DNA of 7,679 nucleotides from an uncultured Campylobacter sp. (GTDB taxonomy: Bacteria; Campylobacterota; Campylobacteria; Campylobacterales; Campylobacteraceae): assembly GCA_937896205.1 (NCBI GenBank), contig CALBNA010000240.1, forward strand, positions 1 through 7,679. The letters run 5' to 3'. Below the pieces are notes generated by a model that ran no database searches, had not been told where the DNA came from, and saw only the letters and a list, made by a program, of their open reading frames with translations. The translations under genes were made by a program, and so were the position numbers. Below, piece by piece: positions 1-5,409 of this stretch (positions are counted from its first letter, which is position 1; every line of letters starts with the position of its first letter).

Positions 1-12
1 TATAAGAGACAG
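1..12. other. Library adapter remnant (Tn5/Nextera mosaic end)
   Basis: The first twelve bases, TATAAGAGACAG, equal the last twelve bases of the 19-bp Tn5 mosaic end used in Nextera libraries. The other window end carries a much longer adapter of the same kit, so this is almost certainly library DNA and not genome. It runs into the minus-strand MerT-like frame and would add false codons to that protein. Genomic sequence starts at about base 13. Confidence 0.93.
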
Positions 13-312
13 GTATGATAGCAGAATAATCACAAAAACAGCTAAAAAAACGTAGATAAAAATCCACTTTTTGCGGCGATTTGCGAGGTCGCAGGATTTT
101 GGCTTTTTGAAAAAATAAAACGCGCTCGCCGCAAAACAGATCGCGGCAAGTGCGGTAAAATAGGGCCTTAGCTCGGTTAAGCTCTCGATAGCTTCCGAGC
201 TAAGCAGGCTAAACGAAGCGCCGAAAATCAAAAACAAAAGCGCGGGCAGGCAGCAAAGAGTCGCCGCCAGCGCGCTCGCGACCGACGCAAGAGCTAGCCA
301 AAAGCCCTTCAT
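13..312 (-). CDS. MerT-like mercuric/metal transport membrane protein (3' end missing)
   Basis: The frame starts with ATG at 312-310 and stays open to the adapter junction, giving 100 residues without a stop. The product is very hydrophobic, with three likely membrane segments: about residues 5-37, 52-68 and 83-100. A vicinal Cys pair (C20-C21, followed by Leu-Pro) lies in the first segment. An Arg-Pro-Tyr motif (49-51) precedes the second, and a Lys-Pro-Lys-Ser-Cys motif (C74) lies in the loop before the third. This pattern matches MerT, the inner-membrane protein that takes Hg(II) into the cytoplasm through cysteine pairs. The ATG overlaps the TGA of the upstream transglutaminase-like gene (ATGA), so the two are probably translationally coupled. 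No mercuric reductase or MerR gene is visible, so mercury as substrate is inference; another thiophilic metal is possible. The C-terminus lies outside the insert. Confidence 0.72.
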
Positions 313-1382
313 TTGACCTCTTGCGACTTGTAGTCGTAGCTAAAATCTTTTGGAGAATAGTAATTTAGCACGTTGTCGTCCACTTCGCCGTAAGGATAGC
401 CGAAGTTATTTAGCGGAAATTCCGCAGGTTTTGGCGATAGGACAAAGTCGCGCGCATCGTTAAAGCCGATCCAGCACATCTCCCAGTTGCCAAACAAAAA
501 CTCGCGCACTTTGGCAAGCTTGCTGTCGTCGTTACTTAGCTTCTCGCCCAGGCGCACTTTAGCGACGTCCGCAGGATCGACAGGGATCCAGCCGTGGCCT
601 TTGAGATAAAATTCCGCCCTGCAGTGTTGACCGCCCGAGATCGCTGCGAGCCCCTTCTCATCGGCCTTTCCCATCTCGTTTGAAAATCTGCTCTGTCCCA
701 CTCTGATGCCGAAAATCTCGCGCGCAGGGATGCCTACGGCTCTGCAAAGCCCCACGAATACGGAGTTTATGTCGGTGCATTTGCCCACCAGCTTGCCGCT
801 TTCAAGTATCGCTTTTACGTCGCCCATACCGCAGCCCAGGACGCTGTTGTCGCGCTGCATGGTGTTTGCCACCCACGTGTAGATAGCCTTGGCGCGCTCT
901 AGATCGCCTTTTATGCCTTTAGTTATTTCCTCAGCTTTTTGCTTTACGATGCCGTCATTTGGGATGTGCTGAGTAGGTTTTAGATAAAATTCCGTCTCAG
1001 CGCTCAGCTTTTCGTTCGAGTTAAATTTGACCTTGCTAAAGTCGGTGTTTCGCTCGAAGGTCTCGACTCTAAATTTAACGCTAAGCGTCGGCTTTGCCAC
1101 CTCGGCGTAATCCACGTAAAGCGTCGGGATCGCGTCGTAGTTCACCGACGGATTGGCGAAATTGCCGTCAAATTTGATGTCGCTTACGCTCTGATACTCT
1201 CTAATAAACGGCAGCGGTATCCACAGCCTGGTTTTCTTGCCCGCCTCTAAAATTTCGTGATTTAAAGTGAGGTCAAAAACCCTCTTGTTGCCCATAGCTT
1301 TGCCGCCTCCAAAAACGGTGCTCGGAGTTGCCATAACGGCGCCTAAAATCGCAGTGTTTCTTAAAAAATCGCGTCTTTGCAT
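309..1382 (-). CDS. Tat-exported transglutaminase-like domain protein
   Basis: This 357-residue protein begins with a twin-arginine signal (RRDFLR at residues 3-8, then a short hydrophobic stretch to about 25), so it should be exported folded to the periplasm. Residues about 30-140 look like a beta-rich N-terminal domain. Residues about 150-272 form a transglutaminase-like (papain-fold) domain with an apparent catalytic triad: Cys202 in GKCTD, His253 in GGQHCRAEFY and Asp269 in WIPVDPAD. This superfamily includes proteases, amidases and crosslinking enzymes, and the actual substrate cannot be read from the sequence. The start is supported by AAGG six bases upstream (1389-1392). The TGA stop overlaps the ATG of the MerT-like gene, so the two form one unit. 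Upstream lies a 443-base gap that separates it from aguB, so it probably has its own promoter. Family call is firm; physiological role is unknown. Confidence 0.85.
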   Translation of the reverse strand: MQRRDFLRNTAILGAVMATPSTVFGGGKAMGNKRVFDLTLNHEILEAGKKTRLWIPLPFIREYQSVSDIKFDGNFANPSVNYDAIPTLYVDYAEVAKPTLSVKFRVETFERNTDFSKVKFNSNEKLSAETEFYLKPTQHIPNDGIVKQKAEEITKGIKGDLERAKAIYTWVANTMQRDNSVLGCGMGDVKAILESGKLVGKCTDINSVFVGLCRAVGIPAREIFGIRVGQSRFSNEMGKADEKGLAAISGGQHCRAEFYLKGHGWIPVDPADVAKVRLGEKLSNDDSKLAKVREFLFGNWEMCWIGFNDARDFVLSPKPAEFPLNNFGYPYGEVDDNVLNYYSPKDFSYDYKSQEVK

Positions 1383-1403
1383 GAAATGCCTTGTATAAAT
1401 AAT

Positions 1404-1418
1404 AGTTGTCCCGCAACT
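1404..1418 (-). promoter_or_regulatory. Small inverted repeat in the leader of the transglutaminase-like gene
   Basis: AGTTG and CAACT flank a five-base CCCGT-type loop, about twenty bases upstream of the start codon. It could be an operator half-site pair or a small leader hairpin. With only five base pairs this is weak evidence. Confidence 0.25.
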
Positions 1419-1428
1419 CTTGGGCGGT

Positions 1429-1434
1429 ATTTTA
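1429..1434 (-). promoter_or_regulatory. Possible -10 element for the transglutaminase/MerT-like pair
   Basis: TAAAAT on the minus strand lies about 47 bases upstream of the ATG, in the context TTAGTAAAATACC. No -35 is recognisable, as is common in Campylobacter sigma-70 promoters. An alternative, TATTAT at 1399-1404, is so close to the gene that it would put the transcript start inside the ribosome site, so it is less likely. Confidence 0.25.
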
Positions 1435-1676
1435 CTAAGAAAGGCTAAATTTGGCTTTAAACAGCGGTATTTTCGCGAGTCGTTTGGGCGCCTTGCGATT
1501 TTAGAATTTGACTTAATTAAATTTGGATAAATTTTTAAATTTTACGCATCGAGACCTGCACCGCGAAAGTGCTAAATTTGGTTTAGTTAAAATTTATGTT
1601 GTTAAGTTATATTTATTTGTATAGCGGCTTAATTTTAGGATTTTTAAGGTGCGGGCCTCGGCGAGCCAAATTTGCG

Positions 1677-1692
1677 AATTTGAATTCAAATT
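1677..1692. repeat. 16-bp perfect palindrome centred on GAATTC
   Basis: AATTTGAATTCAAATT reads the same on both strands. It is built from two AAATTTG-type words in opposite orientation. It may be a protein binding site, or simply a chance product of the abundance of this word in the region. Confidence 0.5.
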
Positions 1693-1737
1693 TGAATAGA
1701 AAAAGTTAAGGCGAAGTATTTTTGTGCTAGACGAGGC

Positions 1738-1797
1738 ACTTTTAAATTTGGCGACGGGAGTTACCATGTAGGTAATGACCGAGCCAAATTTAAAAGT
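1738..1797. repeat. 60-base long hairpin (perfect 15-bp arms) downstream of aguB
   Basis: The outer arms ACTTTTAAATTTGGC (1738-1752) and GCCAAATTTAAAAGT (1783-1797) are perfect inverted repeats. The 30-base interior folds further: TTACC (1761-1765) pairs with GGTAA (1771-1775) around the loop ATGTA, with extra GG/CC pairs lower down. The element begins 28 bases after the aguB stop codon in the direction of aguB transcription. Neither strand has a uridine run after the stem, so it is not a standard intrinsic terminator. It could act as a 3' stabilising hairpin, a factor-dependent stop, or one copy of a dispersed palindromic element. Similar words flank it (GCGAAGTAT at 1711-1719 and ACGAAGTAT at 1799-1807), forming a near-direct repeat around the hairpin. 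Confidence 0.65.
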
Positions 1798-1825
1798 AAC
1801 GAAGTATAGGGCAAAAAGACAAGCC

Positions 1826-2698
1826 TTAGTCGATAAATCTTTTTGTTAAATTTACGTACGCATCTATCCTTCGGTCTCTCAAAAACGGCCAAATCCTGCG
1901 CACTTCTTCACTTCTGGTCATATCGATCTCGACGATGCGGCACTGCTCGCTCTGGCTATCGGCGCGGAAAAGCTCCTCGCCCTGCGCGCCGAAAACAAAG
2001 CTGTTGCCCCAAAATTTGATCCCGTCCATCACGCCGCTTTCGTCGCCCTCAAAGCCCACGCGGTTTACGGCGATCACTGGTAGTCCGTTTGCCACCGCAT
2101 GTCCGCGCTGCACGGCGACCCACGCCTCTAGCTGGCGCGATTTCTCCGCCTCCTCGTCGCCCTCAAACCACCCGATCGCGGTTGGATAGATGAGCAGCTT
2201 CGCGCCGCGCAGAGCCATGAGGCGCGCAGCCTCAGGATACCACTGATCCCAGCACACCAAAAGCCCAAGCCTGCCCACGCTCGTATCGATGGGCTCAAAA
2301 CCGATATCGCCGGGAGTGAAGTAAAATTTCTCGTAAAAGCCAGGGTCGTCGGGGATGTGCATTTTGCGGTATTTGCCCGCGACGCTGCCGTCTTTTTCAA
2401 AGACGAATGCGGTGTTGTGATACAGGCCGTCCGCGCGCTTTTCAAAGAGCGAAGTAACGAGCACGACGCCGTTTTGTCGCGCTACCTCGCCCCAAAATTT
2501 GACGTCGTTTTCCCAGCCCTCGGCAAGATCAAAAAACCTCGTCTCCTCGCTCTGGCAAAAATACTGCGTCTGGTGCAGCTCCTGCAGCACCACGAGCTCC
2601 GCCCCGCCGCTGCTAGCCTCGCGCACGAGCTCGAGCGTCCTTTGCACGGTTGCGTCTTTGGTGCCGTGAAATTTTTGTTGGATTAGCGCTACTTTCAT
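1826..2698 (-). CDS. aguB: N-carbamoylputrescine amidase (AguB)
   Basis: This 290-residue protein of the nitrilase (C-N hydrolase) superfamily converts N-carbamoylputrescine to putrescine, CO2 and ammonia in the cytoplasm. The full catalytic set is visible: Glu40 in VVLQELHQ, Lys112 in YRKMHIPDD and Cys149 in LLVCWDQWYPE. The PGFYEKFYFTPGD stretch (119-131) and the C-terminal RRIWPFLRDRRIDAY stretch (267-281) are typical of the carbamoylputrescine branch, and the length is normal for the family. The start is set by AAGGA (2704-2708) five bases before ATG. The partner enzyme AguA is encoded upstream on the same strand, which supports the substrate call. A 100-base gap to the phosphatase gene contains a good extended -10, so aguB can probably also be transcribed on its own. 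A general nitrilase/omega-amidase is the only serious alternative. Confidence 0.93.
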   Translation of the reverse strand: MKVALIQQKFHGTKDATVQRTLELVREASSGGAELVVLQELHQTQYFCQSEETRFFDLAEGWENDVKFWGEVARQNGVVLVTSLFEKRADGLYHNTAFVFEKDGSVAGKYRKMHIPDDPGFYEKFYFTPGDIGFEPIDTSVGRLGLLVCWDQWYPEAARLMALRGAKLLIYPTAIGWFEGDEEAEKSRQLEAWVAVQRGHAVANGLPVIAVNRVGFEGDESGVMDGIKFWGNSFVFGAQGEELFRADSQSEQCRIVEIDMTRSEEVRRIWPFLRDRRIDAYVNLTKRFID

Positions 2699-2726
2699 AT
2701 TTTTCCTTACGATTTAAATTTTTAAA

Positions 2727-2737
2727 ATTATATCAAA
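2727..2737 (-). promoter_or_regulatory. Extended -10 promoter for aguB
   Basis: The minus strand reads TTTGATATAAT, a close match to the Campylobacter sigma-70 extended -10 (T-rich tract, G, then TATAAT). Transcription would start near 2720, giving a leader of roughly 20 bases that carries the AAGGA ribosome site. No -35 hexamer is seen at the expected distance, as is usual in this genus. Confidence 0.6.
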
Positions 2738-2798
2738 GCAGGGATAAATTAGGGCTTGAACGGCTGATCGGGCGAGTAAATTTCGCCGCTGTCGCCGC

Positions 2799-3266
2799 TT
2801 ATAAAATTTGCTTTAGCCTCTCAAGCAAGCCCGCACAAGAGCGCGAAACGTCCTCGTAGCACTGCTCAAAATCGCGGGTGTAGTATGGATCGGCGATTAT
2901 CTTGCCGTTTGTCGCGTCGCTAAATTCGAGCAGAAATTTTACTTTCTCGTCAAATTTGGCGTCAGCACCAAATTTTCGCTTTAGAGTCCTTAAATTTTCA
3001 TCGTCCATTATCAAGATAAGATCGCTACTATCAAAATCTTTTTGCGTTATCAAGGTCGCTTTGTGAGGCGCTACGGGTACGCCGTTTTGCTTCAAAACCC
3101 GCACGGTTTCGTAGTATGGCGGCTCGCCTATCTCGTCCTCATGCGTGGCACGCGAGTCGATACTAAGACGCTCAGCCAGACCCGCTTTATCGGCTAAATT
3201 TTGCATAACAGACTGCGCCATAGTCGAGCGGCAGATATTTCCGTGGCAAACGAATAAAATTTTCAT
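2799..3266 (-). CDS. Low-molecular-weight protein tyrosine phosphatase
   Basis: This 155-residue cytoplasmic phosphatase has the P-loop CHGNICRST at residues 7-15 (nucleophile Cys7, Arg13). The acid loop DPYYTRDFEQCYEDV at 126-140 carries the general acid Asp126. Both are the defining motifs of the LMW-PTP family, and the length is normal. The frame is open upstream to 3314, but the start at 3266 is chosen because AAAGGA (3272-3277) lies five bases before this ATG and because the family begins with M-K-I-L-F-V-C. This start leaves a 14-base gap after the cation efflux gene, consistent with one operon. In other bacteria such enzymes often act on tyrosine kinases of capsule synthesis, but no such kinase is here, so the substrate is unknown. 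Arsenate reductases of the same fold are less likely because the C-terminal cysteine pattern is absent. Confidence 0.9.
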   Translation of the reverse strand: MKILFVCHGNICRSTMAQSVMQNLADKAGLAERLSIDSRATHEDEIGEPPYYETVRVLKQNGVPVAPHKATLITQKDFDSSDLILIMDDENLRTLKRKFGADAKFDEKVKFLLEFSDATNGKIIADPYYTRDFEQCYEDVSRSCAGLLERLKQIL

Positions 3267-3280
3267 ATTTTTCCTTTGAT

Positions 3281-4201
3281 TTAGCATTCGCACGAGCCGT
3301 TTTGATCGTCGCACGGATCAAGGTGCGTCGTGATCTGCCATTCAAACTCGCCGTATTTAGCCCTGATAGCGGCTTCTATCTCGTCTGAAATTTTGTGCGC
3401 GTCGTAAAGCGAAATTTCGCGGTTAAAGACTAGATGAACCGCGACATAGTAGATGTTTGCGCTCTTTCTGGTAGCTAGGCCGTGATAGCTTGCTATCTGA
3501 GGGCGCGAGCGGATTATCTCTTCGATTTGCGCCGTTATCTCGGGATCTAGCGCTCGGTCTAGCAGTACGCCTACGCTTTCTTTCATCAAATTTATCGCGC
3601 TAACGGCGATGTAGCCGCTAATCACTATACCAAAAACAGCGTCTATCGCGGCAAATCCCGTAAATTCGACCAAGATAAGCGAGGCGATAACGGCTAGGTT
3701 GCTAAAAAGGTCGCTTTTATAGTGCAGCGCGTCGGCTCTAACGATCAAATTTCTCGTGCGGCGAGCAACGCGGGAGAGGTAGGCGACCAGCAGCCCCGTA
3801 ACCGCGACCGATAGCACCATCGCATAGAGCGAAAAAGCCGTATCTACGGGCATTTGCTCCGTTTGTAGCTTACGCACGCTCTCATAAAATATAAACGCGC
3901 CGGCACCCACGATCAAAACGCCCTCAAACATCGCCGCAAGCGCTTCTAGCTTGGTGTAGCCGAAGTTAAATTTAGCATCAGGCGCGGCCTGGGATTTACG
4001 GATGGCGAAGAAATTTAGCGCGGAAACTAGCAGGTCAAGCATCGAATCGATAGCCGAACTAAGCACCGCCACCGAACCACCGATCAAACCCGCGGCAAAT
4101 TTAACCACAGCCAGCGCAAACGCCGTCGCGCCCGCGACTATCACGGCTCTGCGGCCTAAAATTTCATTTTGCCTTTTTATGCCGGCATTGTTTAATTGCA
4201 T
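3281..4201 (-). CDS. Cation diffusion facilitator, FieF-like metal efflux protein
   Basis: This 306-residue inner-membrane antiporter exports divalent metal ions. About six membrane segments occupy residues 17-205, followed by a cytoplasmic domain (about 210-306). The transport site is recognisable: Asp52 and Asp56 in SSAIDSMLD (segment 2), and His160 and Asp164 in ADALHYKSDLFSN (segment 5). This DD-HD set and the HxDPC motif near the end (293-297) fit the FieF/YiiP branch, which moves Zn(II) and possibly Fe(II). The true substrate is not decided by sequence. The last ten residues carry three cysteines (C297, C304, C306), which may bind metal. The ATG follows the TAA of aguA with no base between (TAAATG), and no strong ribosome site is visible, so translation is probably coupled to aguA. 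The phosphatase follows after 14 bases. Confidence 0.9.
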   Translation of the reverse strand: MQLNNAGIKRQNEILGRRAVIVAGATAFALAVVKFAAGLIGGSVAVLSSAIDSMLDLLVSALNFFAIRKSQAAPDAKFNFGYTKLEALAAMFEGVLIVGAGAFIFYESVRKLQTEQMPVDTAFSLYAMVLSVAVTGLLVAYLSRVARRTRNLIVRADALHYKSDLFSNLAVIASLILVEFTGFAAIDAVFGIVISGYIAVSAINLMKESVGVLLDRALDPEITAQIEEIIRSRPQIASYHGLATRKSANIYYVAVHLVFNREISLYDAHKISDEIEAAIRAKYGEFEWQITTHLDPCDDQNGSCEC

Positions 4202-5254
4202 TTAGATTTCGCTTTCGGCTTCGCTCGCGCCACTATACTTGTTTTTCGCTTCACTTCGTTCGCTAGAAACATGCTTCGCTTCGCTCGCAACGCTATACTT
4301 GTTTTGACTCGAGCAGTGCAGCGAGCCGTTTTGACGCACAAAAACAAGCGAATCTACGCCGATTATCTTATGGTTCGGCAGCTCCCGTGCCAGTCGCTCA
4401 AGCACGATTTTATCGTTATCGTCGCCATACGTCGGCACGATGACGGCGCCGTTTATAAAGATAAAATTCGCATACGTGCACCCAAGCCTCTTGCCGCCGT
4501 AAAATTTAGCCTTCGGAAGCGGCAACGGCACGAGCTTAAAGCCCGTATTTTCAAGCTCTTTTTTCATCGCACCTAGCTCCTCAAAATGCTCGTCGGCAGG
4601 ATCATCGCAAGAGGCGTACGCGATGGTATCAGGAGTGATAAAACGCGCCAGAGTATCGACGTGGCTATCGGTGTCATCGCCTTTTATAAAGCCGTTTTTA
4701 AGCCATATCACGTGCCGAAGGCCAAAAAGCTCCTTAAGCCGCGCCTCGATCTGCTCTTTGTTTAGATGGGCGTTGCGATTGTCGTTTAGTAGGCACTTCT
4801 CAGTCGTTAGTAGCGTGCCGCGCCCGTTAAAATCGATACTGCCGCCCTCAAGCACGAGATCGATACTTCGCAAATCGCTTTTAAAACGCTTGGCAAGCTC
4901 CAAATTTACGGCATTATCCTTCGAACTTTCAAATTTACCGCCCCAAGCGTTAAATTTAAAATCATAACTGACGATTTTCGCGCCGTCCTGCACGTCTATC
5001 ATGCCGTAGTCGCGTATCCACGTATCATCGGTGTCGATTTTTACGAACTCCACGTTATCAAATTTAGCAAATCGCTCCCGAAAAATCCCCTCATCGGGGC
5101 AGATCAAAACGACCTTTTGAAACGGCGCGATAGCTGCCACCAGCCTCTCGTAGGCATCCAAAATTTCGCCCAGATACGGCTTCCAGTCGGTATTTTCGTG
5201 CGGTAGCGATAAAAATATCAGCTCTTGTTTTTCCCACTCTGCAAACGCTCTCAA
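4202..5254 (-). CDS. aguA: Agmatine deiminase (AguA) with repeat-built C-terminal tail
   Basis: This 350-residue enzyme of the PAD_porph guanidino-group-modifying family hydrolyses agmatine to N-carbamoylputrescine and ammonia. Key residues are visible: Trp79 and Asp82 in TWIRDYG, Glu136 in VLEGGSID, His198 in DTDSHVDT and the nucleophile Cys314 in GSLHCSSQN. The start is a TTG (5254-5252) set by AAAGGA (5260-5265) five bases upstream, and the protein then begins RAFAEWEKQELIFLSLPHE as the family does. Family members usually stop soon after the catalytic Cys. Here about 32 extra residues (319-350) follow, made of NKYS-ASEA units spaced 20 residues apart. The tail looks acquired and low in complexity. 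The gene leads a minus-strand series that includes aguB, giving both steps from agmatine to putrescine. Arginine decarboxylase is not in the window. Confidence 0.92.
   Translation of the reverse strand: MRAFAEWEKQELIFLSLPHENTDWKPYLGEILDAYERLVAAIAPFQKVVLICPDEGIFRERFAKFDNVEFVKIDTDDTWIRDYGMIDVQDGAKIVSYDFKFNAWGGKFESSKDNAVNLELAKRFKSDLRSIDLVLEGGSIDFNGRGTLLTTEKCLLNDNRNAHLNKEQIEARLKELFGLRHVIWLKNGFIKGDDTDSHVDTLARFITPDTIAYASCDDPADEHFEELGAMKKELENTGFKLVPLPLPKAKFYGGKRLGCTYANFIFINGAVIVPTYGDDNDKIVLERLARELPNHKIIGVDSLVFVRQNGSLHCSSQNKYSVASEAKHVSSERSEAKNKYSGASEAESEI
4218..4305. repeat. Direct repeat inside the 3' end of aguA
   Basis: Two 28-base copies lie at 4218-4245 and 4278-4305, exactly 60 bases apart. 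They share GCTTCGCTCGC and CTATACTTGTTTT and differ at 3 of 28 positions. Between them and in them lie further related words: GCTTCGCTTCGCTCGC (4273-4288) and CGCTTCACTTCGTTCGC (4247-4263). The 60-base period equals 20 codons, so the frame is kept and the repeat encodes the unusual C-terminal tail of AguA. Confidence 0.85.
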
Positions 5255-5259
5255 ATTCG

Positions 5260-5265
5260 TCCTTT
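5260..5265 (-). promoter_or_regulatory. Ribosome binding site that decides the TTG start of aguA
   Basis: AAAGGA on the minus strand stands five bases before TTG (5254-5252). It is the same motif and spacing seen before the phosphatase ATG in this window. There is no ATG in a better position, so TTG is taken as the start. Confidence 0.75.
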
Positions 5266-5331
5266 ATTTAAATAATTTCTATCAAAATTTAGGGGTTATG
5301 ATACCTTTTGCAAGCTTAAATTTTAAAATAA

Positions 5332-5337
5332 ATCATA
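5332..5337 (-). promoter_or_regulatory. Possible -10 element for aguA
   Basis: TATGAT on the minus strand is directly preceded by TTTTG, resembling the Campylobacter sigma-70 -10. It would give a leader of about 70 bases. TATCAT nearer the gene (in AAAAGGTATCATAACC) is an alternative. Confidence 0.35.
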
Positions 5338-5369
5338 CAAAATTAGTTTTAAATTTAGTTTGCTTTCGC

Positions 5370-5375
5370 TACAAT
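5370..5375 (+). promoter_or_regulatory. Probable -10 element for the amino acid ABC transporter operon
   Basis: TACAAT (five of six matches to TATAAT) lies 34 bases before the first permease ATG and would start transcription near 5382. Upstream is a T-rich tract but no clear -35. Confidence 0.45.
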
Positions 5376-5409
5376 CTCGCGAAATTATCAAAAAGAAGCT
5401 AAAAAATTT

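Larger units (their letters stand above)
1383..1825. other. 443-base AT-rich intergenic region without a gene
   Basis: No credible coding sequence is present on either strand. By eye the stretch contains ten copies of the palindrome AAATTT. It also holds a 16-base perfect palindrome centred on GAATTC (1677-1692), two exact copies of GCGGTATTTT forty bases apart (1424-1433 and 1464-1473), and a long hairpin at 1738-1797. The left part should hold the promoter of the transglutaminase-like gene. The right part is the 3' flank of aguB. No tRNA fold, CRISPR-type array or insertion-sequence end was recognised. Confidence 0.7.
5255..5409. promoter_or_regulatory. Divergent control region between aguA and the ABC transporter operon
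   Basis: These 155 AT-rich bases separate two head-to-head transcription units, so both promoters must lie here unless they are inside the genes. It contains AAATTT words and one candidate -10 for each direction, listed separately. No operator for a known regulator, such as an ArgR or Fur box, could be assigned with confidence. Confidence 0.6.

Noticed and set aside
1596..1709. A 37-codon ATG frame on the plus strand in the intergenic region
   Set aside because: It has no ribosome site, runs through AAATTTG words and the 16-bp palindrome, and has no recognisable protein features.
1935..2686. Several open frames on both strands inside aguB
   Set aside because: They lie in other frames of a gene with a complete catalytic set; they are low-complexity products of its GC-rich third positions.
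2771..2787. Hairpin GGCGA/TCGCC as terminator after the phosphatase gene
   Set aside because: Only five base pairs and no uridine run follow on the minus strand.
3267..3314. Longer phosphatase start adding sixteen residues
   Set aside because: It would overlap the cation efflux gene, lacks a ribosome site, and places residues before the normal family N-terminus; AAAGGA supports 3266.
4218..4305. CRISPR-like array in the aguA tail
   Set aside because: There are only two imperfect copies, in frame within a coding region, with related words in the spacer.
4196..4967. Plus-strand open frames opposite aguA
   Set aside because: They are antisense shadows of a clearly coding gene and have no start signals or domains.
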